Numbered from the stretch's first letter, positions 8,872 through 18,867 are shown. The stretch is 20,696 nucleotides of DNA from Chara braunii (GCA_003427395.1 BFEA01000732.1:554251-574946), one strand, 5' to 3'. Numbers and translations are program-made. Notes: generated by a model from the sequence alone, not told the origin.

Positions 8872-9987
8872 ATGCTCCAGAACAGCCTTCCTCTTCGGCG
8901 AACGTCGACCTCAGGAGCTTCTTCCTCTGATGCTGCTGATGTGGTCGATCCCCTCGAGTATCTTCATCTTGCCGGAATGATCAGAGCGATCCGATCTGCC
9001 CAAGATGATCTCGAATGGATCGATCGCGAGTCCCATCTTGGACCGCACTTTCAGACAGGAGATATTGATGTATTGAAAACGTTCAAGTAATTACATATTC
9101 GTGAACCTATCCCTGTTGGACATCTGCTTACCATATCTGAAGCAGTAAACAATAAACTTCTACAACAATGTGAGAAAAATCAAAAGCGCTTCACCTATCA
9201 GCACATATAACGGATGTTGAAGAAGAAGGAAGGAAACGAGGAGGTTGCACCTCCCAAACCTGACACGAAAGAACCCGAAGCCGCACGAATAGCAGCGATC
9301 TATTTAGCAGAAAAAGATCACTTCGTACGAGCTCGGCCTGTATTGTGAAAAAGTGCGGAATGTGACTGTGAAGTTTGGGGCAAGCCGTTTAATGCCCTTA
9401 TTGACACAGGGTCTTCTGTCGTGGCCATATCACCAGATATTGTTAAAAAGATGGGACAACTGGGATCCGTTCTTCCTCAATCTGGCAAAGACAATTGTGT
9501 CTCTGCCGACGAGGAGGCAATGAACATCGTAGGCATTACTGAGAACGTGGCTGTAAAAGTCGAGTGAGTACACGTCCTTGTTAACGCGCTTGTAATAGAT
9601 GTACGTTCCTATTCTGTATTATTGGGATTACCTTGGCCGATGGTGGTAGGCGCACGTCTACATTTCGATTTGAGACAACTGGTACTGACACAAACCAGGA
9701 GAAAACCTCAAACTGTTCCTTTGCGAGTTTCCACCCGAACGATAAAGCGGATCCCTAGCCTGACCCAAATAGGGATGATTCGATGCGTTGATCCCGATGA
9801 ATGCTCTCCCTCACGCCTCGGAGATGGAATCAGAGAGCAAGGATACAAAGAAAAGATGCCCAGCGAAGAAAAATGGAGGCACCTGGTCGAGCTTTTCGAA
9901 AGAGAAGTTCCCGAGGAATTTCAAGTGTACCTCACACCACCCGAAGCTTCCACGTGGACGTCGGAGACAGCGCGTGCACGCCTCTGA
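8872..9987 (+). pseudogene. pol: Protease region of element 2 pol
   Basis: Aspartic protease of the polyprotein, with an N-terminal spacer. One frame runs through with stops at 9088-9090, 9208-9210, 9346-9348 and 9568-9570. The spacer has LEYLHLAGMIRAIRSAQDDLEW and a Lys/Glu-rich linker. The catalytic motif is ALIDTGSSVVAIS with the Asp codon at 9403-9405. About 70 residues on, SVLLGLPW is the second family signature, followed by a basic segment. The frame is +1 to gag, consistent with either a programmed gag-pol shift or decay. The last part, from about 9650 to 9987, is Arg/Glu rich and not recognised. Confidence 0.75.
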
Positions 9988-11571
9988 CGACCCGGATCAG
10001 TCCTTCAATCCTCCTCAGGGAACCTATATTGCAAGTTTCCGATCTGGCTGATGATTTGGAACCCCCTCGTACCTTGTACGAGGGAACTCTCTCCTTACGA
10101 ACACGTTATCAGCAAACGGAACATTATTTAGACGTTTCTGTTTTTCCACCCCGATCGTTACTAACGACAGGAGCCACCATCGCCTTGATTAAACAAGAGG
10201 CGAAAGCACCGGTAAATGATGTACCCAATCTGATGCAAAAAATAACGGATCTAACAGGGCTAACTGTGGAACCAACCTCGGTTGGTTCAGAAACTGATGC
10301 TGAAACTAAAGAAACAGAGACGATCAGCCCTGCTGAGTCCGAGATGATAGCAACTGTCTTCTCTATTCGCACCAGTAGTTCCATTTTTTCTAGTATCCAT
10401 GATCGACGGAAACGGCCGGTTGATTGGATTGATATGCCCCTTAAGATTTTCGGGGAATTGTACAATCACCTTGCCAGGTTACGTCCCCGCGGAACTTCGA
10501 AAATCGTTGATTCGTGTGTTGAATGGCTACGAGGAAGTATTGAGTGTACACGATAAGGACATCGGCTTAACTAATGTGATTGAGCATGCCATTCTCACGG
10601 GAGATCATCCACCCATTAGTTGCGCTCCCTACCGATACTCGCCAGCTCAAAGAGCTGCCGCTTTTCAGCGGATTAAGGAGTTCGAAGCTAATGGATGGAT
10701 CCAACCTGCTATAGGTCCGTGGTCTTTTCCCGTAGTAATCGTACCCAAAAAGGCCAGAGGGATTCGTATTTGTATTGATTATCGAAAATTGAATGATATC
10801 ACGATTAAAGATGTGTGCCCCCTCCCCTGGATTGATGAATTGTTGGATGCGATTGGGAGTGCTCGATTTTTCATCAAGTTTGATGTTCGCCATGGATTCC
10901 ATCATCTTCTTGTCCGAGAAGAAGATCGTCCGAAAACCACATTTGTGCTTTTCGAAGGTACGTGGCAATGGATTCGATGCCCGATGGGTATCTGCAACGC
11001 CCCTGCGACTTTTCAGCGGGCCATGAACATGGCTTTTCAGAATTTCGTGCGGAAGACTCGCCTGGCGCAGAGCATCATCAACTACTGCGTGATTGTGTAC
11101 ATGGATGACATCTTGGTGTATTCGAGCTCCTACGAGGGACACGTGCAGCACATCGAATGGGCACTACATGCGTTACGAGACGCAGGTTTCAAGGTGGCGC
11201 TTGAGAAGTGTCAGTTTTTCCTCACCACCATTTCCTTCCTTGGGCACGTGGTGATAGAGAAAGGACTCCAACCAGAGCCGCAGAAGGTGGCTGATGTCAG
11301 GGACGCACCGGTGCCTACGACTATTACCCAAGTTCGCGCGTTTCTGGGCCTAGCCTCGTACTACCTAAGATTTATCAAGGGCTTCGCGGCGATTGTGGGA
11401 CCCCTCACAAATCTGCTGCGCAAGGATCAGTCGTTGATCTGGACACCGGAGTGCGATCAAGCGTTTTCCAAACTCAAGGTTGCTCTCATTTCGGCTCAGG
11501 TCCTTATAAGACCGGATCCCGAAAAACCTTTGTTCTCATCACCGACTAGCAGCCAGAGGCGATTTCAGTGA
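9988..11571 (+). pseudogene. pol: Reverse transcriptase of element 2
   Basis: RNA-dependent DNA polymerase. A connector of about 160 residues reads in frame 0 from about 9988 to 10470 and shows no domain. The RT proper then reads in frame 1 from about 10470 without stops to 11571. Motifs in order: RYSPAQRAAAFQRIKEF, GWIQPAIGPWSFPVVIVPKK, ICIDYRKLND, FFIKFDVRHGFHH (first catalytic Asp at 10882-10884), CPMGICNAPATFQRAMN, YMDD at 11098-11109, GFKVALEKCQFF and LGLASYYLRFIKGFA. All three catalytic aspartates are present, so RT is the best preserved part of element 2. An insertion of about 10 residues (VRKTRLAQSI) sits just before YMDD compared with element 1. Confidence 0.85.
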
Positions 11572-11997
11572 TCCTTGCCCAGGTGGGACCGAGCGGACTC
11601 GAGACTGTAGTGGAGTATGCGTCCAACTCAGTGCCCGCCTGCAAGCGCAATTACGCCGCTCCAATGGGTGAATGCTATGCGGTTCTCTGGAGAATTCAGT
11701 CACTTTTGTGCTTACCTGTACGGGCGAAAATTCACCCTGGTGACTAATCATGAGCCCCTGTTGGCTCTGAAGAAGTCGAAGGATTACTCTGGCATGACCG
11801 GGCGATGGGCAACGGTGCTGCAGAGTATAGACTTAGACATTTGTCATCGAAAGCACAAGAGACACGGAAATGCGGACGGACTGACACAGCTGCACAGGCC
11901 TAAATAGGTTCCAAAGGGTGAGGAGGTAATTTTGTGGAACGAACCCGAACAGGAGATCGGACCTCGGTACGGCCAAGTGGAGATCTTATCGAAGCAG
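11529..11997 (+). pseudogene. pol: RNase H of element 2
   Basis: RNase H domain after RT. It begins in frame 0 (VLITD with a TAG at 11547-11549 where Trp would be expected), which includes VEYASNSVPACKRNYAAPMGECYAVLW, then returns to frame 1 near 11695 for YLYGRKFTLVTNHEPLLALKK and GNADGLTQL. The family's TDHEPL has become TNHEPL, so a catalytic-site Asp is lost. TAG at 11905-11907 follows; the frame then stays open through VPKGEEVILWNEP to TAA 11998-12000. Confidence 0.8.
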
Positions 11998-12000
11998 TAA

Positions 12001-12348
12001 GTGACACGAGGACTAATTGTTCTGTTATGCTCTCCCTGTATCCCCTCCTCCTCTGCCATCATGACTACCCCACTCGCCTCTCCAATCCCTTCTTCTCTTA
12101 CTAACTCTGCCCCTCTAACTTCCTAGGCTTTCTTCGCCACCCTTCCCGATAAATTCTGCTATTTTTGCACGTGTATTGCACGAGTTTATGGGGTCGACTG
12201 TCATCCCTTCGAGACCGGATTTGTCGATTGGGTAGAATGTGCCACGTGTGTCAACCGTGCGCTCGGGGCCTGCGTTCGATATTGGACGAGTAGCAAGGAA
12301 TGGAGGTGCCCCCTTTGTGGAACAAACAAGCTCCCCATGGAGGTTTGA
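12001..12348 (+). pseudogene. Cysteine-rich, probable zinc-binding module between RNase H and integrase
   Basis: The same frame as RNase H stays open here except for TAG 12124-12126, ending at TGA 12346-12348. A Ser/Pro/Thr-rich stretch with a Met at 12061 leads to a compact block (12157-12318) with nine Cys and one His in 54 residues: CYFCTC, then VDCH, VECATC, GAC and WRCPLC. The CXXC pairs (positions 1/4, 28/31, 51/54 of the block) suggest two zinc sites, loosely RING/PHD-like in spacing, but no named family is claimed. Ty3/gypsy pols normally have only a short linker here. A 130-base GT...TACTAAC...AG intron-like span (11997-12126) overlaps its start. Confidence 0.55.
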
Positions 12349-13389
12349 TTCGAGGCCGCCCGTACGGACGACCCTGAATACGACGAAAAATACCGACGCG
12401 CAGAGGTTTGGACGGATAAAATTTTATCAGCAAAATTAGCGGGATTATCGTTGGGCCACCTCACCAAATACGAGAGACGTAGGGCAACCGAGAGATCTCG
12501 GGACTATCGATGGATCAACGGTCATTTGAAAAAGCGTAAAAGTGATGGGTCGGGCTCGTGGTTGACAGTTCCCCATCCATTTCAGAGATACGATTGGATC
12601 TGATCTACTTACGAAGAACAGGCCGCTCATTTCGCGATACGTGTCACGGAGGCAACTGTAGACCAGAACCGATGGTTCTGGTCCAATATACGAGATGACG
12701 TCCAGTACATTGTCACTAATTGTCAGGTCTGTGCCGCTGATCGCGCCCTTATACGGGGACCAAACACGATCGTACCCACGGAAGTAGAGCGTCCTTTCCA
12801 GCGAGTCAGTATGGACACGACCGATATTGATGTGCCACCTGGCCCAAACCGCTGTGAATATTCCATCCTGTTAGTTTTAATTGACCATTTTTTCAAATTC
12901 ATCGAAGTCTATCCTTGTAAGATCCGAAAGGCTGCCGAAATTGCCACATACATCGAACGATTCCTCTATACCCATCTAGATACGGAAGAAATTCTAACTG
13001 AAAATGGGTCGGAATTCAAAGGAGAGGTAGAAAAACTGCTTGCGCAAAGGGGCGTCACGCTCCAACATACGGCACCCCACGTGTCCCAGTCGAATGGGTT
13101 GGCTGAGAATGCCAACCATATGATTAAAACTGCCCTTTGCAGGAACTTAGCGGCACACGACACGCATCCTTGGCCCAAGATCGTATATCAGATCGTCGGG
13201 AACCACCGGGCCACCCCTCATGAGTCTCCAGGGTTCACCCCCTTTCAGCTTCGAACTAATAGCCTCCCTTGTGTCGATTACCGAGGTAACTCGGAAATTG
13301 CCGAAGCAGGGGGTAGCGACACGCGTGCAGCTCTCAAGGCCAAGGCCAAAAATACATTGAATCAATGGAACGGGCCGTCCCGAAGCTAG
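12349..13389 (+). pseudogene. pol: Integrase of element 2
   Basis: Integrase, in the same frame as RNase H and the Cys-rich module. A stop (TGA 12601-12603) splits the N-terminal zinc domain: the expected first His position reads Tyr (TYEEQAAH), the second His is at 12628-12630, and CQVC is at 12721-12732. The core has VSMDTTD (catalytic Asp codon at 12814), ILTENGSEF where the second catalytic Asp is replaced by Glu (codon 13000-13002), and NGLAEN with the final Glu at 13105, 34 residues between them. The substitution alone would cripple strand transfer. Element 1 keeps the canonical Asp. The frame ends at TAG 13387-13389 shortly after the core. Confidence 0.8.
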
Positions 13390-13612
13390 CCCGGAAAGAC
13401 AAAGGATGACTGATATGGCCCACGGGAGACAGGTCCGTAGCTACGAGGCCCGGAATGGAAATGCTGGACCCTAGTACCAATATAAATTACGGGACCTAGT
13501 GCAGGTACGTAAATGTGCATGCGACTGGAAACTCGCTCCCAAGTTCTCTGGTTGTTTCCTCGTTGTCGAACTCGGACCCAACGGCGCCAACACGGTGCGC
13601 ATCGCGCGTTAG
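13390..13612 (+). pseudogene. pol: C-terminal domain of element 2 integrase, frameshifted
   Basis: Between 13390 and 13492 several stops occur in every frame. From 13493 frame 2 reads DLVQVRK, then DWKLAPKFSG and VVELGPNGANTVRIAR, resembling the GPY/F-like integrase C-terminal fold that binds DNA (KF.GPF.VVE.G..N..R form). It stops at TAG 13610-13612. The same frame runs on into the accessory region. Confidence 0.6.
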
Positions 13613-14788
13613 GCTAGTGCCAACCATCACTTTGTCCTCATCATCCGGCATACCTCCTACCTCCGTCTCCTTCCTCCTTCCGATCTCCCTCCCTCTACTT
13701 CCTCGAAAAGCGAGGAGAACGACGACCTAACTTTTCTCCCGTTTTTCTCCCTCCTGTCCTTCGCCCTCCTCTCTGACCTCGCCATAAGTTTTATCACGGA
13801 GCGGGCTCTTGACATTCAGCTGTTGTAGCCACGTAGCCACATCTCAGAGATTCAGCAAGTTTGTCACCCTCGGCTCAATGAGGATCTTCGGCGTTTGATG
13901 CGCTTCTTCTGCGACGAAGGTATCTGTATCGCCGCCACGTTTCGAATCGAAGGAAGTCCTCGTGCAATAGTATTCGCGGAGGTTACCGCAGTTCATCGAC
14001 GAGCGGGTCCCAGAACGAGCCACGTCACCACGGTGGCAGCATTTACCGGCGACATCAGCTCGGTCAATCCACTGTGGCATACCGCGATCTTGGCCTCCCT
14101 GCGCGAGTGGATGGAGCTAGTGTCCAATGTGTGGCAGCACGTCCTCGCCCGATAGGGGTATAACATCATCCCGATCTTTGTATCGGATCTTGACAGTATT
14201 CGTCGATCACCGCGCGCACGGCCAGTTGTGATCCCGACCATCGTCCCCTTCCCCCATCCCCAATGAACCACGCTGCTCTTCTCGCTCCTCTCTCTATCCT
14301 TGGTCTCCCCTCTCTCTTCCCCACTCTGGCAATCTGATCTTCACCCTTCTCTTTCCTTCTCATTCAAGCCTCTTTCAGCCCCTCTTATCAATCCTGGACA
14401 TTGGCGATTGTAGCGCAAAACTTTTGAGGAGTTGTCCTTTTGCTTGGCCAGAGTACAGGTGACGTGGACGGGCACTAGTGAGCATCCCACGTGGATCGAG
14501 AATCCGGAGCTGCTGATCATACAAGCTTGGAGGACTAACGTGGAAGGAGATCTTCTTGGCTTTCTCTTCGGATCGGTACGGCCAGGTCGATGCCACCTGA
14601 TTTAGCAGGAGCTTATCGCATCGATTGTGCAATTGGCAGACGATATCTGGCCCAACATCTATTTTCAGAGTGACGACAGTCTTGCTCCGTACATTTTCGA
14701 GCGATCATTGGATCTGTATCTTCAGTGGACCACGTGCTTGGAGGAACCCAGGGACGAGGATACCCGACCATCCGGCAGGAGTATCTGA
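13613..14788 (+). pseudogene. Unrecognised accessory coding region after integrase, part A
   Basis: Frame 2 stays coding-like for nearly 1.2 kb, with stops at 13826, 14153, 14264, 14411, 14603 and 14786. The segments read as ordinary globular protein: HPRLNEDLRRLMRFFCDEG with SVNPLWHTAILASLREW (13829-14152), and TWIENPELLIIQAW with GDLLGFLFGSVRPGRCHLI and ASIVQLADDIWPNIYFQSDD (14414-14785). Between them are pyrimidine-rich stretches that translate to Ser/Leu/Pro/Phe-rich text. I do not recognise a family. The shared frame with the integrase C-terminus suggests it was one polyprotein or a following ORF of the same element. An indel near 14777 moves the frame to part B. Confidence 0.5.
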
Positions 14789-15291
14789 AGCCATATGAGA
14801 TCATCCCTCACGCCTTCTATCCGAGGGCAGACGAAGTGGTGATCGACGACGACGAAGAAGAAGACGACGACGACGAGGAAACATCGGAAGAGGGAAGCTA
14901 TAGTGAACATAGCGAGGGCGAGCTGAGCGAAGGAGAAGAGGAGGAAGAAGAAACCGGATCCGAGTGGGAAGCCTTGCCGGAGGAAGCGACGCGTACGGGA
15001 ACGGAGGTGGAAGATCCGAAAGCGGCGCGAAAGCGCGAAGAAATTGCCACCAGGAAGCGTCAGCTGGAGTTCGCCAGCGAAGTAAGCCTGCACGTCGGTA
15101 GCGATCCGACCAGGGATCCAGAGCCGTCGAAGCACAAAGATGGCGACCCTGCAGCCGCCACCTCAAGTACCACGCGACGGAGACGGAGCCGATCCCCCTC
15201 CTCCTCCAGCCCCACCCATCCCCCAGTTTGCCCACGTACCGATGCGGGCGATAGGCATTCGTCCTCGGACGCTGTCCCGCCGACCCCTTGA
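14725..15291 (+). CDS. Accessory region part B: acidic, Ser/Arg-containing ORF
   Basis: An open frame continuing part A after a probable one-base loss near 14777; the true entry is probably QEYLKPYEIIPH rather than the ATG at 14725, which lies in shadow of part A. It contains a long Asp/Glu block at about 14845-14990 (stretches of D and E with SEEGSYSEHSEGE), then a charged KRE-rich helix-like stretch (AARKREEIATRKRQLEF), and an Arg/Ser-rich end (RRRRSRSPSSSSP) that could act as a nuclear signal. Acidic and RS-type low-complexity regions occur in chromatin and RNA binding proteins, but no function is assigned. It ends at TGA 15289-15291. Confidence 0.45.
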   Translation: MDHVLGGTQGRGYPTIRQEYLKPYEIIPHAFYPRADEVVIDDDEEEDDDDEETSEEGSYSEHSEGELSEGEEEEEETGSEWEALPEEATRTGTEVEDPKAARKREEIATRKRQLEFASEVSLHVGSDPTRDPEPSKHKDGDPAAATSSTTRRRRSRSPSSSSPTHPPVCPRTDAGDRHSSSDAVPPTP

Positions 15292-15766
15292 CTTCCTCAC
15301 CCTTGAGCAGATCCGTACCCCCGTCACCTTCCCTTCCCATCCTTTCCATCCCCATCTCTTCCGCGATTTCTATTCTACCCGTCTACTCGCCACCGTCCAC
15401 CCCCGCGCCTCCCTTCAATCCGTTGCCCCCACGTTCTGCTGGCATTTCCTGCTGTTCAGCACTGCATGGGAGCGATGCAACGTGGTAGAAGTTTACTGCG
15501 TTGCCACGAGGACAATCCCCGCTTGCCGCCACTTCGAGATCTTTCGAGCGGCGCTCTTCCGCTTCCTCTCTTCCTTCTATCGCGACTGCCTCGCTTCCCT
15601 TCCCCGCAGCGGCGATAATTTCCCCCGCTTTCACCGAATCATCCGATATGAGGAGCTCCCGGTGACGATGGAAGGGATGAATCGCTTCCCCCCACTTCCT
15701 CCCCGTCATCCCCGCGACATCCCCTCCATGTACCGCCTCTACAGGCCTATTCCAACTAGGCGGTAG
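15140..15766 (+). CDS. Accessory region part C: unrecognised 208-residue ORF
   Basis: Overlaps the end of part B in another frame. Its first 50 residues are Pro-rich and likely the shadow of part B; from about 15300 the text is rich in Phe, Arg, His and Trp (WHFLLFSTAWERCNVVEVYC, FEIFRAALFRFLSSFYRDCL, FHRIIRYEELPVTMEGMNRF) and predicted helical by eye. The pattern and absence of stops over 155 codons support real coding, possibly the end of the accessory ORF after a frameshift near 15291-15305. The opposite strand also has a 144-residue open frame here, so chance cannot be excluded. No domain recognised. Confidence 0.35.
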   Translation: MATLQPPPQVPRDGDGADPPPPPAPPIPQFAHVPMRAIGIRPRTLSRRPLDFLTLEQIRTPVTFPSHPFHPHLFRDFYSTRLLATVHPRASLQSVAPTFCWHFLLFSTAWERCNVVEVYCVATRTIPACRHFEIFRAALFRFLSSFYRDCLASLPRSGDNFPRFHRIIRYEELPVTMEGMNRFPPLPPRHPRDIPSMYRLYRPIPTRR

Positions 15767-18657
15767 ATCCCACTCACTTGACCTGCTCTCCCCTTCCTCT
15801 CCTCCCTTCATCGGCACGGATCAGTAAGCTTCACGAAGATCACGCCAACGACGATGACGTCAACCTACGCGCTGATTCGACAGACAACAACAAACAGGGG
15901 TGCACAGCACACGGAGATCAGGAGGACCATGATGGCGTCACCTACACGATCTCCACGAGGCACAGGGTTGCATATGACATGGCTGCGGAGATCTTGCCAC
16001 GGATGTTGTCGCCATCTCATCCGCGACCCAGTTATCGTTCCTTGTACTTCTTTTGCTCTGATGATATGCTTGGTTCCTCATGCATCACTCTTTTCTCCCC
16101 TCTTTCTTTTGCCATGCCATGCAATCAGGAGATCGCATAATTTTGGAACCCCCTGCGCGTCACATATGTGACGAACCACTTCCCGAACCCGTGCCATCTT
16201 TCATACCCTTTTTTTTGCTTGTATGATACCAACCCCAGGAAAACCCCGTTTTGATTTCTTTCTTTCGGGTGCCGCATTTTTCTTTTTTTTTTAAAGCTTT
16301 TTCGATTTCTGGGTTCTGTTTTTCTTTTTGCAAAGTCGAGAAATACATGGAAATTTACGTGCGCTTTAGCGAGTGCACTGGGAATTGGGCTCAGCGGCTG
16401 AGAATTCTGGGACAAGCGGAACTTCGACGTGTCCTTTTCGAGTGTGTGAATGTTCTTGGTGGCGTCGGAGAAAACTTTCGGAATTTTGTCCGGATACGAT
16501 TAGGCGTAGGATTTTATTTTCCCGCGTCGCTCTTTCGGGCGCGGATATGGTGATTTTAATTTTGAATTAGGATAGAAGCAAGTTGTAACCGTTTCGGTGC
16601 CTTTTTCTCTTTTTCTGTTGACGGCGCCGTGCATGCATAGCTTCCTCCCCTCTGGCCCCCTGTAGCGCTTCCTCCCGCGCTCCCTTTCCTTCTCCCTCCT
16701 CTTTCTCTCTCCCCGTAACTGTTTCCTTCTCTCCTCCCCCTCCCCCATCTTGCTGTTTGCGGGCCCACTTCCCTTTCTTGATCGTCTGAATCTTGGACCC
16801 GTCTTGCGCCACCTCTCGCGCCTTTTCTCTTCTCACCCTCTGAGTCTGGCGTACAACGCCTGGTCGATCCCCCGATAACTCCCGCTCGCCAATCAGGTGC
16901 GTGGATCGATAGGACCTTCCTATCGCACGACGAATCTGATTGGTTGAACCTTGAGTTCGGAGGGATCAACATGGCGTTCTCGAAGCGCTNTTCTCAAGGT
17001 CTTCTCCTCCTTCTCCTCCTTCTTCTCCTACACCCCCACCTTCCCGTCGTTCTCTCCCCCTTCTATCTCCTTTCGCGNAACCATAAAACCCGCAAGCGCG
17101 CCCGCAAATCTCTCTTACGTTTTCGACTCTTAAGCCAGCTTCAGGGAAGCAGTGGCTAGGCAGAGTGTGTTGATGCGAGTCGGAAAGACCTGTAGGGCTC
17201 GCAATAGGCTGGCCGGTTGCGCATTGGATCGCCACGACGGACTGTGGGATCTGGGCGAACCGCGTCGAGTTTTGCGGATCTTTACCTTTGGCGTGAGTGC
17301 ATGGCGGTCATGTCGAATGTCTCTCTTCCAGATCTGGTCATCACCTATCTCGACTCTCTTCCCCCCCCCCCCTCTCATTTGTCTGCTTTTGAATAATGAT
17401 GTGTCTCGATTGAATGTCTCTCACTTTCTCTCCTGAGTAGGAGCGAATCGGTGCGCTTCCCTCGCTTGAAAGAACTTCTACCGGAACTCTTCCATTAGTT
17501 TCCTGGGTAATCCTTCTATGCAAGGACCCCGCCTTCTTGTCTTGTGAACGGTGGATGCCTGTGTACTNTGCAATACGACCCATCTTTTCCGATGCATGTC
17601 TCATTTTCGCACCTTCTACAGTGAACGCATGTATGGAAATGTGCGACTCTTTTTCGTGTTAAATTAGACGATCGTCGTCGGGATTTTGTTCGANAATGCA
17701 AGAGTGTTTAGATCTGTAGCTCTGAAAGAAATGCGCATGCCATCTGCCTTATGCTGCACGACATCAGCAGCCGAACCACACGCCGCGTTGGCTCGCTAAA
17801 CCCGAGCCACGAATAGATCTCTCGGCTATATGCATGCTTCAAGCTGAGGAGACACTTTCTTTTCACTCTCTCTCTCGTATCGAAAGGGATTGATTGTAAG
17901 TTGCGCAAGCATTTTTCTTCCCTTGATGACCTCTCAAGGTNCTTGCAATTGATTGATATATGGACAGACCAGTACCCTCCAATCAGGCGCCAGCCTACCA
18001 TATCCCCCATTCCGACACGGCCTTTTCCCTATAACGAGGAAAGGACATGTGTATGTGAGTGGGACGTACGAGAAGCCGTCGCACGAATCGGCCGACACTA
18101 CTTCTTCCCTCCCAAAAATCGTTGTTCTGGATTCGTAGATGCAGGCTTTGTCATTATCGATACCCACTTCTCACCCTACTCGATATTGCTCCCATTTAAC
18201 GAATTGATCGTCATTCCGTGGACGACAGTAGGGCCTCATTGGCCTTGAACCTTGTGCAATGAGTGCGAGCGTTTCGATCGCTACGAATTGAAAAGCTTTC
18301 ACTACTGGATACGGAGTGAAGACGAGCACAAGGAGAGAGCCACACGGTTGAGACCATCCACGTTAGACTCGAAACTAAACAGCGAACGATGACGAGACTT
18401 GATACGGAAACGGGACACGCGAAGCGTGCCAAAGCCTTTCCGTTCTAAACGACGNGCCGTAGCCCGGTGGGAAGCGCGACAATATTTTTTGGATTGAATT
18501 TGGATTCTTCCCTCCTCCCGCCTTGTCTGCGCGCATTCTGCGACGCGCGAAAAACGATCGACTTGCTTCATTGGACCCACACAGGGGATTTCAGTTTCGT
18601 CTGTGTCCCCACACTCAATTTCCAAAAATCATTGGCACACCTTATCTTGCTGTTTTT
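15767..18657. other. 2.9-kb stretch with no recognised gene; CT-rich tracts
   Basis: Many short open frames occur on both strands, none with family features. Frame 2 stays partly open to 16171 and may be the tail of element 2. Pyrimidine-rich tracts on the + strand at about 15770-15812, 16660-16760 and 16995-17070 produce poly-Leu and poly-Ser/Pro frames. The ATG at 16971 has a good start context (AACATGG) and a Leu-rich leader, but the Leu run is a CTC/CTT repeat with an N inside, so it is not called. The frame at 17901-18248 (115 residues, one N) is likewise not supported. CCAAT motifs occur near 16889 and 16937. Confidence 0.5.
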
Positions 18658-18717
18658 CTGGGCCTCTTTCCGCATGGCTAACACTCCGAACGGAAGACAA
18701 CACAGGCTGTGAGGTTG
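18658..18717 (+). repeat. 60-bp dispersed block, copy 2
   Basis: Second copy of the block at 7557-7616, six differences in 60, same orientation, ending 8 bases before the left arm of the foldback element. Homology starts and stops sharply at both ends. It could be a remnant of an element 2 LTR end. Confidence 0.85.
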
Positions 18718-18867
18718 CGCGTCACACCCACACCAAAACCTTTTCGGTTTTGGCCGCCCAAAGTTCGGTCGTTTGGTACTACCGGCCCAAACAACGTTCC
18801 CCTTGGTGAAAGGCGCCTTCGCGCCATGGCCACATCTCCTTGGGCCTGTTTTCACCGGTTCAAGAAT

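Larger units (their letters stand above)
7557..15766 (+). mobile_element. Element 2: decayed Ty3/gypsy retrotransposon with extra coding modules
   Basis: Order: PBS-like site, gag, protease, RT, RNase H, Cys-rich module, integrase with C-terminal domain, then about 2.1 kb of additional decayed coding sequence. The pol reads largely in one frame (positions 1 mod 3) from 8872 to 13389, with scattered stops and local frame slips, and the post-integrase part reads in one frame (2 mod 3) from 13493 to about 14785. Its RT (YMDD) and protease (DTG) differ clearly from element 1, so it is another gypsy lineage. LTR boundaries were not established; the right end could lie beyond 15766. Confidence 0.75.

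Noticed and set aside
10567-11151. 194-residue open frame on the - strand opposite RT
   Set aside because: Shadow of the conserved RT frame on +, which carries all family motifs.
15383-15817. 144-residue open frame on the - strand
   Set aside because: Antisense to the more protein-like + strand frame; its Glu/Gly-rich make-up is the complement of CT-rich DNA.
16944-17159. Leu-rich signal-peptide-like ORF starting at ATG 16971
   Set aside because: The hydrophobic run is a CTC/CTT simple repeat and the frame contains Ns; nothing else supports a gene.
17901-18248. 115-residue open frame
   Set aside because: No recognisable domain, contains an N, and several equal-length frames overlap it on the other strand.
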